Below, piece after piece: positions 43,437 to 56,500 of a stretch of 64,000 nucleotides of DNA. The stretch spans positions 1,488,001-1,552,000 of the forward strand of contig JAJGBQ010000005.1 of the NCBI GenBank assembly GCA_022457065.1, read 5' to 3'. The translations under genes and the position numbers were made by a program. Origin of the DNA: Curvularia sp. ZM96. Lineage: Eukaryota > Ascomycota > Dothideomycetes > Pleosporales > Pleosporaceae. Each line of letters starts with the position of its first letter. Within the stretch, counting starts at the first letter, position 1. The notes under the pieces are model-generated. The model saw only the letters and a program-made list of their open reading frames with translations, made no database searches and was not told where the DNA came from.

Positions 43437-44475
43437 CTGTCACTATCCTGGCTGCCAATCACCTAGTAACCAAAAAAAAGAGAAAGAAAGGGAAGAAACT
43501 AAGATAGGAAAGCCTGTAAGCAGCCCCCCAACACCACGTGTCGCTGTGACTAATCCGCAATTCCTCGATCAGGATATTGTTATGTATGTAGCTGAGCTCA
43601 CTCTGGTGAAAGATGCTTGATACGAGCTGGGCTAGGGTATCACCCAGGACTCCTTCCCCACAGTGATCAATGCAATGCGCAGCACAAACCCTTTTCCGCG
43701 ATCAATCTGCAACTCTTCAATCCCGTGCTGCGAATCGCCATTAGCCGGGAGACTGGTCAGAGTCTGAAAAGGCAAATGTTAAATTGAAGGGTGTGGGTTC
43801 ACACAGATGCGCGTGAGGACACGCCCCCGAAAATCCCCAGCTCCACCACTGGCCCTGTTTGAGAAATACCCGAGGGGCGCGCCAAGAGGGGGATCATAGG
43901 GGACAGGGTGATGGGGAGCGGGGGGAGACAGAACGCAAAGGGGCCGTTCCACGCCTAACCGCAACAAGGAATCTTGCTTCAAGAATCAGATTACCTGTTT
44001 GGGCAATGATCGACATAGCCTGTCTTTGCTTCGAGCCTTGATACAGGCAATCTGTTTCGCACTTAGCCGTGTGCCTGATTACCGCTCATCTATAGCCATC
44101 GATCATCTTCAGATGCAGGTAGTGCCTCAGGATAGGCTGATGGTTCCGGTTTTGAGGCTTAGGATGTGTGCAATCTACGGTAAGCACAAGCCTCATACGC
44201 AAAAGAGGCGGGCGCTATACCGGGAAAGGAAATCGTGATAGGGTCATCGGGTAGGGAACTGGTGGGTAACACAGTGTACATCAAATGTACTGTGGCTTGT
44301 AGTGGAATACGGCAGCTGTGTATAAAGAGGAGCAGGAAGCCGAGGTTTGTTCGATACTTACAACCTCGCAACTGAACATCGATATCCTCATATTCTTCTT
44401 CAGAATACTCTCAAGTTTGAATCTTGATCCTTTGGTACTTTTGTTGTCGGCACATACGAATCTCAAAAAGCGAAC
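43437..44475. other. intergenic between divergent genes
   Basis: About 1 kb that holds the promoters of the bZIP gene and of the secreted protein at 44476. Short frames on either strand are not coding-like. Confidence 0.45.
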
Positions 44476-45826
44476 ATGATATACGTTGCAACTCTTCTTT
44501 CTTTGCTCCCTCTGCTGGCAGTGGCGGCTCCGTATCATCAAAATGGTCCTGGTATGAAGCAGGAAAAGCAGCAACAGGGTGGAATGAGCTGCACACCCCA
44601 GGGCTCCGACAAGGCCGTCAAGGTCGGAAAGGCAATCTATATCCTCACCAACGATGCCGAAAATGCGGTTGTCGCACTACCAATTGGAGCTGATGGCAAA
44701 TTATCTGCGGGTAAAATGGCAAAGACAGGTGGCGCAGGATCAGCCGCTGTCGACGCTGAAGGAAAGCCAGAGGCACCTGATCCATTAGCATCACAGTCCT
44801 CATTGACAGTTGCTGGCAATGTAAGCTTGCTCCGGACTTTTTGCCCATGTCTCACACGTTTGCGTCCGGTGGTACGATACAAAAAGCTAACACGTTTCCT
44901 AGAACCTCTTCGCCGTGAACGCAGGCTCCAACACGCTCATCATGATGGCAATCTCAAACCAGGACCCTACAGCATTGACTTGCGTAGGCAAACCTGTCAA
45001 AGTCCCAGGCGAGTTCCCCAATACTGTTGCTGCATCAGCAAAGAACAAGATCGCTTGCGTTGGAACCACGGGTAAAGTAGCTGGTGTCTCTTGCGTGAGC
45101 TTTTCAGGCGAAGGCATGGGCCAAATGGACAACCTTCGCCCTTTTGACCTTGGGCAAACTACTCCACCCCTGGGACCATTGAACACTGTATCTCACACGT
45201 TCTTCTCGGCAGATGAGAAGACGCTCTTTACCACCGTCAAGGGCGATCCTACAGCAAACAAGACTGGATTCCTTTCCACGTTTGCCGTCCAGGCTGGACA
45301 AGGTGGTGCAAACAAAGTTTCCACAAAGGGCGTGGAGAGCTCACCAAATGGCACGGCTGTGCTCTTCGGTTCCGCAATCATGGCCAACGACCCTTCCTCG
45401 CTTTTCGTCACCGATGCCTCGTTCGGTGCGGCCGTCTTGAAGGTAGATTCAGCGGGCCAGGCAACTGTCCAGGGCTCGGGTGCGATTGAAGGCCAGAAAG
45501 CAACCTGCTGGGCTACCATCTCCGACTCGACAAACAGCGCTTTTGTCACGGATGTGGCCGTGAACCGTGTCGTGGAGATGAGCCTGGACGACGCCAGCAT
45601 CATCAAAGAGCTCGATCTATCTGCGAACGGCGACCCAGGCCTCATTGATCTCCGTGCTGCAGGCGATTTTGTTTACGCGCTCAGTCCGGGCAACGGAACG
45701 ACGAATGCAGCGATCACGGTACTGGATGTGTCTGGAGGAAAGGGATCAATGAAGCAGGTGCAGCATTTTGATTTGGCGCAGATGGGCGCAGGGAAGAACT
45801 CTCAGGGTCTGGCTGTCATGCTGTAA
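44476..45826 (+). CDS. secreted beta-propeller protein (lactonase / carboxymuconate-cyclase-like)
   Basis: Exons 44476-44820 and 44903-45826 join in phase 0 to 422 residues. A signal peptide (MIYVATLLSLLPLLAVAAP) is followed by a Gln-rich linker and then repeated strands typical of a seven-bladed propeller: VGKAIYILTNDAENAVVALP, NLFAVNAGSNTLIMMAI, SHTFFSADEKTLFTTVKG, DPSSLFVTDASFGAAVLKVD, NSAFVTDVAVNRVVEMSLDD and DFVYALSPGNGTTNAAITVL. Fungal secreted proteins of this type are usually annotated as 3-carboxymuconate cyclase-like or lactonase-fold. Catalytic activity has rarely been shown, and I cannot assign a substrate. The protein is extracellular by its signal peptide and has no GPI or membrane signal. 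Confidence 0.85.
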
Positions 45827-47518
45827 GAGATGCTAGAGAGTTGAAGAGATGTGATATTTGGGGTTGTCAGTTTCGTTGTTCTTTTTTCCTTTGTATATTA
45901 GGCATAAGGCTAGGCGCGAGTACGCCTCCAATGCATAATGGTTTTTCTGAAGATTCCTGATCCACGATAGTGTGCTGCGCCACGTTACGCGTTGGTCATA
46001 CTAGTAGCAGGTGTCAGTTATTGACGCCAGCTTAGGTTCGAGATTGTCTTTGGCTAGTCAATACCTGCATCCTATGTAGAGGTATGCTGGCATTATTATT
46101 GCAGGTTTCAAGTCCCTGACTGACATGTGTGTGTCTGATACACGTGGTTGACATGGGCATTCTCCGGATGCTTGTCTCCGGGAAGATGGAATCATTCACC
46201 TGGCTCCTGTGCTCTAAGTAGCCGTGAATGTCTGTGAACCTATCACAGCAGTTGCTGTCAAGCTGGTCTGGTAGTAGACGCGAGTACTAGCTGACGTCGG
46301 CTGCACCTAGCACAAACGCCAAAGCTTGACCGCACAAGCATTCACCAACCCTGGTCGTCTTGGGAGACCAAGCGCCTGCGCCACAGAAGAGTTAATCGTG
46401 GTGGCGCTATTCGGCAAGCAGCTCGCAGCGTGCTGCATGAGGCACAAAATCAATTGCAGTCCAACGTTGATGGTTTCACAAGGTAGATTGAATGTGCCGT
46501 GCGGTTCCGCCGAGTTCCACGAAGACAGAAATAGGTCGCATTTCAAGGCTCAGTGCGCCGGCCAGGTACAGACAGGGCTAGAGGGGGCTGACAGATAGCG
46601 CAATCGATCGTGCCGTTGGACGATTATAGCAGGTGCAGAGACGAGAAGGATGCGGTCGTAAAATTACAGAGCCGCGAGATATGGGAGTAAGGCACATGAC
46701 GAGCGGCCAATGCCAAGTTGGGATTAGTCTGGCCATGAGGAATCGCGGCATCACCACCCCCCGGGGCGTCGTATGCACAAAATACTGGGTAAGCTACTGT
46801 CTACTGTAGGCGCGCAGAGTGCCCTATGCGCCGTCGCTGTATCTGGCTAACGACGGAAAGGTCAAAAGGAAACAGCCGGCTCGTATAGCGGCCAAATACG
46901 CGTGGTGTCTAGGCGGGCACTGCAAGTGGCGCATTATCCGGAAGATGGCCGGCCTTGCAGCGCATCCTCCCGGTACGACGCGACAGTGGCTGGATCGCTG
47001 AAAGAGAGCAACACGGCTGGTGGCACAGAAAGTGCTGGATGGCAGCATGGAAAAGGCGCAATACCTCGTTGCCATGGCCACAACGCTGCAGCGCTGCCAT
47101 GCAAATCCGGGGAACCAAGCCACATCTGAAAAGCTTAGCGCGGGACTGGTGGGGACGTGGGGCGGTGCAATTGGTCCACTTGCCCACCACCATGGCCATC
47201 CGTCATGACGCCCTCTTACGTCGCCTCGCGGCCCGGCCAGCGTCGTCAGCCACAGCGCGATTAATGTGATTGGGATACCGCTCTCGTAGTACCTGCAGCC
47301 GGCTGCCGTACAGTCAGACACGCGTCCCCTGCTGCTTATGAAAACACCGGCTCTCCCCAAGGCTGCCGCCCGCGTCTTTGTTCCCCACTACGGCTGACCT
47401 ACAAGTAGCCTGGCTTCCTCTTGTCGCCCCGCAGGCAGCGCTGCAGAGCTTTGGAGGCTTCTTGACACTCGCTACGGAGATAATTACACACTGACATTCG
47501 TTACCCACGCCCACGACC
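45827..47518. other. intergenic, promoter region of the GH72 gene
   Basis: About 1.7 kb. Overlapping frames between 46,300 and 47,500 on both strands have no recognisable product and are likely a by-product of balanced GC content. The first 100 bases are 3' flank of the propeller gene. Confidence 0.45.
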
Positions 47519-49246
47519 ATGGTCATGTGGAAGAGCGTGCTCCAGGCTGCAGTGGCGGCTCTGGCTGCCACCCACGTAGAGGCTGCCAGCTACGACGACA
47601 TTCCGGAAATCGAGGTCTATGGCCAGCACTTCTTCTACACCAACAATGGCTCGCAATTGTAAGCCCCAATTCGCCTTTCATGTCTGTTTTTGGTCGCACT
47701 GACATGTCTCCGCAGCTTCATGAAGGGCGTCGCTTACCAGCAAAACTACAACCCCAACGGCTCTACCAGCGCCAATGCCACTTACACCGATCCCCTCGCA
47801 GACGGCGCTGCCTGTCGACGAGACATTCCCTATCTCAAGCAAATCTTCACCAATGTCATCCGCGTCTACGCCATTGACCCCACAAAGAACCATGACGACT
47901 GCATGGAGCAGCTCGCCAGCGCAGACATCTACGTCGTCTCGGACCTGGGCGAGCCTGCTACATCCATCCGCTCAAACGACCCCGAGTGGGATGTTACCCT
48001 CTACCAGCGCTACACGGGCGTCATTGACTCGCTGAGCAAGTACAAGAATGTCATTGGTTTCTTTGCGGGCAACGAGAACGTCAGCGCCGACAACCAGACT
48101 GCCGCTGCTGCTTTTGTCAAGGCTGCTGTCCGTGACACAAAGACCTACATTCAAAACCAGAACTACCGCAAGACGCTGGGTGTCGGCTATGCTACCGCCG
48201 ACGTGCCTTCGCGCGACGACCTTGCCCACTACTTTGCTTGCCAGCCTGGTGACTCGGGCAACAAGACATCCATTGACTTTTGGGGCTACAATGTATACTC
48301 TTGGTGCGGTGACAGCAACTATGCCTCGTCTTCTTACGATGAGCGTGTCAGGTTCTTCTCCAGCTATCCTGTTCCCGTCTTCTTCGCTGAATATGGATGC
48401 ATTGAGGGTCTTTCGGGTGGTCCTACAAGCCGGCCGTTTACTGAGGTTTCAGTCCTTTACGGCAACATGACCAGCGTCTTCTCTGGTGGTATTGTCTACG
48501 AGTGGTTCATGGGTGCCAACAATTACGGCCTCGTCTCGCTCACAGACAATGGCGCCAGCGTCTCGCCTTACCCCGACTTTACCTCTCTGCAGAGCCAGCT
48601 AGCTTCTGTGACCCCATCTAGCACCCAACGCTCTGACTACAAGCCTACCAACACACCACCTGCCTGCCCCTCAGTCGGTGGTACATGGCTCGCACAGGCT
48701 TCTCCACTGCCTCCAAATGTCAATCCTCAGCTCTGCGCCTGCATGGTAGACAGCCTTCAATGCACCTACACCTCCAACGACCAGGACGCATACCAGAACG
48801 ACTTCAACTACATCTGCGGCCAGAACTCCAAGTACTGTGAGGGCATTGCTCGCAACGCTACCACCGGTAACTTTGGCGCCTACTCTGGCTGTGACCCCAA
48901 GGAACAACTCGCCTTTGTTGCAAACCAATACTACCTTGGCCAAAACAAACGTACCGACGCCTGCAACTTCTCCGGCAGGGCAAAGACACAGTCGGCTGCC
49001 ACCCCCACTGGCTGCGCCTCCCTACTCAGCGCTGCCGGCACAAACGGCCAGGGTTCCGTACCAACTGCCACAGGCAAGGGGACCGCAGGCGTCAGTGGCG
49101 GAAACGGAGGCGCGGCAAATAGCTCGGGTTCCAAAGGTGCTGCTCCCAATGTCAATGCACCGGGTTTCTTTGCCCACGGCGACTTGCTCATGGGCGCTTA
49201 CAGCGCCTTGGTGGCAATTAGTCTCTTTGGCATGCTTGTGCTGTGA
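47519..49246 (+). CDS. GPI-anchored 1,3-beta-glucanosyltransferase (GH72 with X8/CBM43)
   Basis: Exons 47519-47658 and 47716-49246 join in phase 2 to about 556 residues. Signal peptide: VMWKSVLQAAVAALAATHVE. The GH72 domain starts IEVYGQHFFYTNNGSQFF then MKGVAYQQNY and contains CRRDIPYLKQIFTNVIRVYA. The acid/base Glu is in GFFAGNENVSADN (about 167) and the nucleophile Glu in VPVFFAEYGCIEG (about 272). A cysteine-rich X8 (CBM43) module follows at about 363-460 (CPSVGGTWLA, CACMVDSLQCTY, CGQNSKYCEGIA, GCDPKEQLAF). A Ser/Gly-rich spacer and a hydrophobic tail (LLMGAYSALVAISLFGMLVL) mark GPI anchoring. The enzyme cuts and re-joins beta-1,3-glucan chains at the outer plasma membrane and wall, as Gas1/Gel proteins do. 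A second Met three codons in is an alternative start. All expected catalytic residues are present. Confidence 0.96.
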
Positions 49247-49846
49247 GGAAGAAAGAGGGGGAAAAAAGCAAATCGGAAATGCTAGCCCACCTTTTTCTCC
49301 TAAAAATCTATTCTAGGCTTGGAGAAAGCTCTTGGCTATTTTCCTTTTGTTGGTTTGTAGCAGGAGAGCTTAATACTCTAGTAGCACCATTTTCCACTTT
49401 GCCTTTGAGAATGTTGTATTTTTTTGATAGTGTTTGATAATTCACGAATTGTATGATTGCTACAAGGACGATGAAGACCTTTAAAAAAGAAATGAGAACA
49501 CAGTCATTCCATCCTTCATTTTCCACGGAGTGCGCATTTGCTTCCCGCTCCTAATAGTAATCAATAATTGATGGCAAAGACGCAAGTCTTGATTCACACT
49601 TTGACACTTCACACAAGAATCTCGAGTCAGCATCATCTTGCACTCTGTCTTTCTTATTTTATTTTTCTTCTCTCTCTCTCTTTCACTTTCACTTTCACTA
49701 CAGCTTTTGACCCAAACTCAAAAAAAAGCCCCACCGCACCACTGAGGAGGACTACAATATGTCAGGTATACATACATACATATATGGACACGAGAAGGAG
49801 ACGGAGAAGGAGAAGATGCAGGAAAAAAAATGAGATCAATCCACTA
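49247..49846. other. 3' flank of the GH72 gene up to the transposon
   Basis: T-rich 3' untranslated-like sequence, then a polypurine microsatellite (49,785-49,820, AGAAGGAG-type). Bases 49845-49846 (TA) are the target duplication of the DNA transposon that starts next. Confidence 0.5.
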
Positions 49847-49925
49847 ACGTGGTTCACAAGCGAGCGCGCCACCCAAGCGAGCGCGCCGCTTTACACCAGC
49901 GCGTCGACTTCGAGGCGTTATCACG
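49847..49925 (+). repeat. left terminal inverted repeat of the DNA transposon
   Basis: 79 bp starting ACGTGGTTCACAAGCG and ending GGCGTTATCACG. It contains a 13-bp direct repeat AAGCGAGCGCGCC in two copies 3 bp apart, which could be a transposase-binding motif. Confidence 0.93.
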
Positions 49926-50862
49926 TAATGTCTCAACAACGTACTACCTAAACTTTCTATACTAAATTAGACCTACAACTTGCTCTTTTTAATTTTAAAT
50001 CCTAACGTGTTAAAAGTTAGAGACGTGCTGCAGCGATCTACAACGTCCCACGAAGAACGCTCTAGCGTAGAGACGCTAGGACACGCTTCTAACGCGACTA
50101 CGAAGCAAATTCAAAGCGCCTAAATAGACTAGAAGAGGGGGCTATAGTTAGGCGTATTCTTAAGAAGTCTACGCGAGAATTTGCGCCTATAAAGCCTAAC
50201 GTTCGAGTAATAGCTAATAAACTATTATATAAACGTAGGAGTAACCCTATTAGTAAGAACTAGATTAACAACTTTGTTAAGCGAACCCCTAAGCTCCGCA
50301 CGCGCTAGAGCCGTCCCTATAATTACTAGCGAGCTACCTACGAGAACCTAGCGGCTATCTAGCGCTAGTTTAACTTAGTCTAGGTAATAAAGTAGAAGTA
50401 GGGTATTATAGACGACGATATCTATAACTTTAACGAAACTAGCTTTATAATAGGCAAGATTTTATTATAGTTAGTTATTATAGGCTTAGAGAGATATAGT
50501 AAAAAGAAGTAGATATAGCTAGGTAACTATAAGTAGGTTACTGTAATCTAAGACGTGAGCGCGTTAGGTCGCCAGCTACTCTTCTTTATTATCTTTACAG
50601 GCAAGGTGCTTATCGACGTCTAGTTTAAAGATCTACCTACTAACTAGGTCCTTAAAGTCAGTCCTAATAGTTAGACGAATAATTAGCTTGCTCTTACGTA
50701 GTTAGAGTACTTTAATACCTATACTAAGAGGTAGACTATAGGTAGATATTAACTATTTATTATTAACAGCTATAAGAGCCACTACTCCGTCGATTTTTAA
50801 GATCTTTATAAGAAGAAGAATATTATTCTTCTCTATATACCTACGCACTCGTCTTACCTATT
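49926..50862 (+). pseudogene. first half of decayed pogo-type transposase
   Basis: The plus strand reads as a pogo/Fot1 transposase with many TAG/TAA stops. The first catalytic block, normally N-F-D-E-T-G-F, is at about 50,425-50,450 and now reads YNFNETSF, so the catalytic Asp is Asn, as expected from a G-to-A RIP change. The second block ends at IPTHSSYL, exactly where the Ty3 element begins. The element is inactive. Confidence 0.75.
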
Positions 50863-51334
50863 TGTTACAAGTAACAGCGAAGGATCTCTCCTTGACGCAG
50901 GGCAACGAGGTTGAGGACCAACCACGTCCACGTCAAAAGGTAATGACCATCGCGGGGCTTGGGAGTCACGTGATGTGCTATCCCGCCAAGACTAACTATC
51001 TGGGATAGCAGTACATGAAGGGATGGCGGCGCCATCCTAAACCTCCCGCCAAGATAGGATAGACAGGATGGCAGGACTAGAGGCAATGGATATAAGAATA
51101 GGTTAAATTTCATTATTATATTCGTTATAGTTAACTCTTATAAGTTCTTCTCTTACACAGATTAATACTTAGTTATTCTATTTTATATAGAATTAATTAT
51201 TACTTTATTTGGTTAAACTCCTATAACTTCTCTTCACTACGAATCGCCAGAAAACAATCGCACGGAATACTTTATACAAGTCTCGCCCTAACCTAGACTA
51301 AGACTAGGTGAGTATAGCGAACCCCCGTGTAACA
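50863..51334 (+). repeat. 5' LTR of the Ty3 element
   Basis: 472 bp with TG...CA ends. It differs from the 3' LTR only by transitions wherever I compared them, for example GACCAT versus GACTAT, CGCCAAG versus CGCTAAG, and CTTGGGAG versus CTTAGGAG. Confidence 0.94.
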
Positions 51335-51389
51335 CTTTAACCACCCACGGATTCTAGGGAAGGATTTAACCAACAGTACGCCCGATTAA

Positions 51390-52490
51390 GATTTAAGATG
51401 TCTCACGTATATCCTTAATCTTAGGATAGTGCCCAGGGACCGGCTCAAGGTTTAGCACCTAGGCCTAACCCAGCACTCGACGATGAGATGCTGACCCTAA
51501 GTGACGACGAGGACGATAACAGGCGTCATGTGCGAGAACTGCGAAATCTTAGGCGACAGGCTACGATCTAAGTATAGTAGATGGCTAGCATGCAGGAAAT
51601 AATCAATTAGCTCACGAGCTAGCTGATGGCCACCCCCAACGAGAAAAGAACTACCGCGAAACCTAAGATAGCGCCACTGGAGAAGTTCGATAGAAGTCAT
51701 AACGACTTGTGGACGTTCCTAACTAGCACCGATCTCTACAGCGAATATCACGGAGTACCCAACGACTAGGAAAAGATTCTACTAGCCAGTACGTATATAA
51801 AGGGCAAGGCAGCTAGATGGGTGTAGCCATACGTTAAGGACTTCCTAAAGGACACAGACAACTATAGGACTAAGGAAGAAACACAGGAGCTGTTTAAGAG
51901 CTAGGAAAACTTTAAAACGGAAATGGGACGCATCTTCGGCGAGATAGACGAAAAGAAACAAGCGGAAAGAGCGATTACTCGTTTGCGCTAAACTAAGTCG
52001 GTATCCGCGTATACGGCTGAGTTTAAGCAACTCTAGTCCAGGATCGATTGGAACGACGCATCGCTTCGTACGGCATACGAAGCAGGACTAAAGGAAAATG
52101 TTAAAGACGGACTTGTACACCACGATGAACCGGAAACGTTGCACGCATTGATCGAGCTAGCTACGCGCATCGACTATAGGCTATGGGAAAGGAACGAGCA
52201 GAAAAGGAAATAGTTCTAGCCCACGACAGCCAACACTAAGAAACACCGCAGCAATAAGGACAAAGATGGTGATACTATTATGGCTGGAAAAGTATAGGAG
52301 AAGTCTAAGAATAAGAAATCCCGCGGAAAAGGCAAAGACGGCCTTTCTAAGGAAGAACGCTAGAGGCGTTACGATAATAAAGTATGTCTCGGGTGCGGAG
52401 AGTTAGGACACTTTCGCAGAGACTGCCCTGGGGAAGAAGTTAGCAAACAAGCAGTGGTAAAGATTAAGATGCTGAAGGCTTAGCTATCTA
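51390..52490 (+). pseudogene. decayed Gag with CCHC zinc knuckle
   Basis: A broken frame carries Gag-like helical content and, at 52385-52426, an intact CX2CX4HX4C knuckle (CLGCGELGHFRRDC) that would bind nucleic acid. Several TAG codons interrupt the frame, as in IDW-type and Gln positions. It is not translatable as it stands. Confidence 0.8.
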
Positions 52491-52966
52491 TCTTACTATC
52501 TATTAAGGATTTAAACGATAATCTCAGCGATATGGATCTATACGAAGAGGCACGCTTAAACGAAGACGACGACTTTAAGGTGGTTCCTAGACCTGTTTAG
52601 GCGAATGAGGTCATGCGATGGGCAACTCTGGAACCCACCGATTGGAAAATCGACGCTATGGACATATAGTAACGACTAGCGAAAGGGGGATGTTGGCTGT
52701 GTGGCGACGCCACCTATGTAGCGGATACCTGTATATATCGCGCTCGACGACTTAATATTACCGGCTTGGAGGCCGACACCATGGCTAGGAGGGCGTTCGA
52801 GGAACAACCTCTCTTCACGGACCCCACGCTACTAGAGTACTAACTAGTGGAAGACTATGAAAAGGAGAAGGAAATCCACTAACGTTTCTACTAGGTCGAC
52901 TATAAAAGGGATTTTTGCATGTACCACGCAGATGAAAAGGAACGGAGTAAGCTAGATGAATATAGC

Positions 52967-53184
52967 TGCTGCCACATACATCTGTGGGCAGAAGAATGCC
53001 CGATGTTGGATTGCTACATCTACCAGGAAGAGCACTAAGAGGCGCACGAACGCCTAGAATGGATAAACTGTATAGAGAAGTGCCGATTCTATCGAGAACA
53101 ACGAGTCGCGGCAAGGCAAGAAAGCCACTATCTACACAGAACTATAGCGGCCAAGGAATGCCGAATAGTGGGATGCAAAACTCA
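52967..53184 (+). pseudogene. Cys/His-rich segment between Gag and protease of the Ty3 element
   Basis: The plus strand reads CCHIHLWAEECPMLDCYIYQ, then INCIEKCRFYREQRV, then KECRIVGCKTHD, with a single TAA (after QEEH) in the middle. Eight cysteines and several histidines in about 73 residues suggest a zinc-binding fold that ordinary Ty3 Gag-Pol proteins lack at this place. The function is unknown. Confidence 0.5.
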
Positions 53185-53599
53185 TGATATGACGAAGGAT
53201 TAGATCCTAACGCCAGAGATACTAGAGGAAATAATCCCACACATAAATATCTACTAGACCTTTTGCACGGAAGACTAGTGTATAATATACTATAAGGCAA
53301 AGGCAAACACTGGTTACTTTCCGCGTAGTACTGATCGAAAGAACCGAGACCGACGACGCGAGAACAGAGCTACTAGGGGATAAATACCCAGAAGAAACCT
53401 TGTACCTTACGGGCATAGTGATTAGAGATTATGCTATAGGGACGCCTGTCCAGATTACTTAGCAGCCAAACAATAAGCCGGAAAATTCCCTAAGGAAAGG
53501 AAGAGGTCGGAAAAGGGCCGACGCTCTCAGCTAAAAAACTAGAATGCCACTAGGGACCAGGTCACGCTAGTGAAGGCAGCCCTAAAACGACCCTTAGAC

Positions 53600-56500
53600 A
53601 AGTACAAGTCACTAGTAATCGTGCGTTGGAATTAACGACGATTATGCATGTACACGGACATAAGATAAAAGCGACTATAGATAGCGGAGCTGTGCGAACT
53701 ATAATCTCATCCTAAGTAGTAGAAAAATACGGGATACCCTACTGGAATAAGAAGATTCCATTAGAAGTAGTATCGGCCGAGGATATTCCTGTGGCATACG
53801 GAAGCGGCACGATTAGGCTAGAGACCGAGTCGGTGACACTGAAAGTAGCAGACACGGAAAGCCAAATAAATATTAGTATTATGGACCTAGAAGAAACGGA
53901 CCTGCTGATCGGTTATGACTAGCTAGATGCCCATAACCCCGCCATCGATTGGCGAAAGAAGACAATACTCAGCCGAGAACCTGCGCGCAAGGTTGCTAGA
54001 GTACGAAAAGAGACTCGCCCGACGAATTAGAGCTCAACCCCGGACGGGAGATTCGGCAAGATCTCACCGCATAAGATCGCGAGAATCTATGCGAAGAACC
54101 CTTAGGAAGTAGGAGTTATTTGGATAAGACGAGTCGCGCCCACGACGGACAGACCCTTACCACTGGATATACCAGATATATACTAAACGAACGAGTTTAG
54201 AGAACTATTCGAAGAAAACGAAGCAACAGACCTAGCTGAACACCAAGATTGGGATCACGAGATTATCTTAGAAGAAGGAGCGAAGTTGAGCCTAGGACTA
54301 ATGTACCCAATAGCGCCAGAGCATGATACTAAGCTACGGGCATACCTAAAAAAGAATTTAAAAAAGAGATTTATCTGACTAGGACATAGCCCGATGGCCT
54401 CACCGATATTGTTCGTAAAGAAGCCGAACGGGAAGTGGCGACTATGTGTCGACTTCTGACGGTTAAATAGCGTCACACGAAAAAACCAATATCCCTTACT
54501 ACTAATATTAGAGCTTATAGATCGACTCTAGGGAGCCTAGTGGTTTACGAAGTTCGATGTGCGAGAAGGATTCTATTGGATTAGAATTAAGAAAGAACAC
54601 GAGTGGAAGACGGCGTTCAAGACAAAATATGGACTATTCGAGTTCCAGGTCATGCTGATGGGTTTAACTAATGCGCCCGCGACCTTTTAATTAGTTATTA
54701 ATAACGCACTTCACGAGTACCTTGGAGTCTTTGCCACAGCCTACTTAGACGATGTACTAGTGTACTCTAAGAGGACTCTCGAAGAACACATTGAACATGT
54801 CAAGAAAGTGCTCAGGAAGCTTAAGGAATACAAGCTGTACCTGCAGCCAGGAAAATGCGAATTCCACGCTAAAGAAACGGAATTCCTAGGCTTCATTATC
54901 TCAACTGAAGGAGTTAAAATGAACCCGAAGAAGATAGCCACTGTACAGGAATGGCTAAAACCTAAAACAGTCAGGGACGTGCAATCCTTTCTAGAATTTG
55001 CCAATTACTATCAGAAGTTTATTAAAGATTATTTAAGAATCACCGCACCACTCTCCGAGATTACAAAGAAGGAAGTAGGATTCCAGTAGAACGAGGAACA
55101 TCAAGAAGCGTTTGACCAGATCAAACAAATCTTCCTCGAAGCACCCGTACTAGAGATGTACGACCCAAGACGAAGGACGCGAGTCAAGACCGACGCGTTA
55201 GACTATGCACTCGGAGCTGTACTGTTATAGCAGTGCTTAGATAGGAAATGGAGACCAGTGTTCTACTATTCTAGAAAGTTCTTAGGAGCAGAACTCAACT
55301 ACGATGTTCACGATAAGGAGCTACTAGGAGTAGTCAATGCCTTTAAACAATAAGAAGTGTACCTGTTAGGTCTCCTAGATACGATCGAGATTTTTACCAA
55401 TCACCAGAACCTAGCAAGTTTCATAACGACCAAGAAACTTAACTAACGACAAGTCTAATAGGCTAAAATATTAGCTTAGTTCGACTTCAAGATCACGCAT
55501 CGAGCAGGATCGCTTAATAGGGCCGCGGATACCTTAAGCCGAAGATCTAACCTTCGAGGAGAAGGGTATAAAGAACCACACGATGCAGTACTTAAGAAGA
55601 TGCCCAATAGCAGTCTGAAGTATAACTAGCCAGAACTAGCTAGAGTAGCTAAGGTGGCCGCGCTAATAAAAACGTTAACGCAAGAATGGCAGGAAAGGGC
55701 AACGCTATGGCGACCGGATCCCTATCCGCCAGAGGTAGCGAATAATGGGAAGGAACTTAAAGCCCTGAGAGAAGGCACACGGACGTACGTACCTCCTTAC
55801 ATAAGAACTAAACTTATCTAAACCCTGCACGAGTCCCCAGAATACAGACACGCAGCGGTAGAAGAGATGGTTAGGCGACTAAAGAAGGTGTTCGAGATAC
55901 CACGCTTGCGAGCGAAGGTGCAGGAAGTATTAGGCAACTATTTGGCGTGTTATTAGAACAAGCCTAAGAGACATAAGCCCTATGGCCTATTACAACCCTT
56001 ATAGCTACCGACACGACTATAGAGTAGCGTAACAATAGACTTCATAGTGAAGCTCCCAAAGTCGCTCAAACCTAGATCAGCTCGACTCTGCGACACCATC
56101 CTAGTAATCATGTGCAGATTAACTAAAGGCGCAAAGTTCGTGCCTACGGAAGAAACCATTATGGCAGAAGAATGCGCGTACGAAGTTTCAAAGGCACTAA
56201 TGTCAGAGTATGGAATACCTAAGGAATTCATTACAGACAGAGACAAGCTGTTTACTTCGAAGTATTAGTCAACGTTCTTAGTAAAAATAGGAGTCAAGAA
56301 GAAGCTATCGACTAGCTTCTACCTAGAAACTGATAGACAAACGGAACGAACGAACTAGACGCTAGAACAATACTTGCGAATGTACGCCAATAAGCTGTAA
56401 GACAACTAGGTTGAACTCTTGCCGATAGCGCAATTGGCCTACAACAGTACGAAGTCAGCGACTACGAAGCACTCGCCGCACTACGCTAATTATGGGTATG

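Noticed and set aside
46819..47360. Several frames on both strands upstream of the GH72 gene
   Set aside because: Mutually overlapping frames with no domain. The region is better explained as a GC-balanced promoter.
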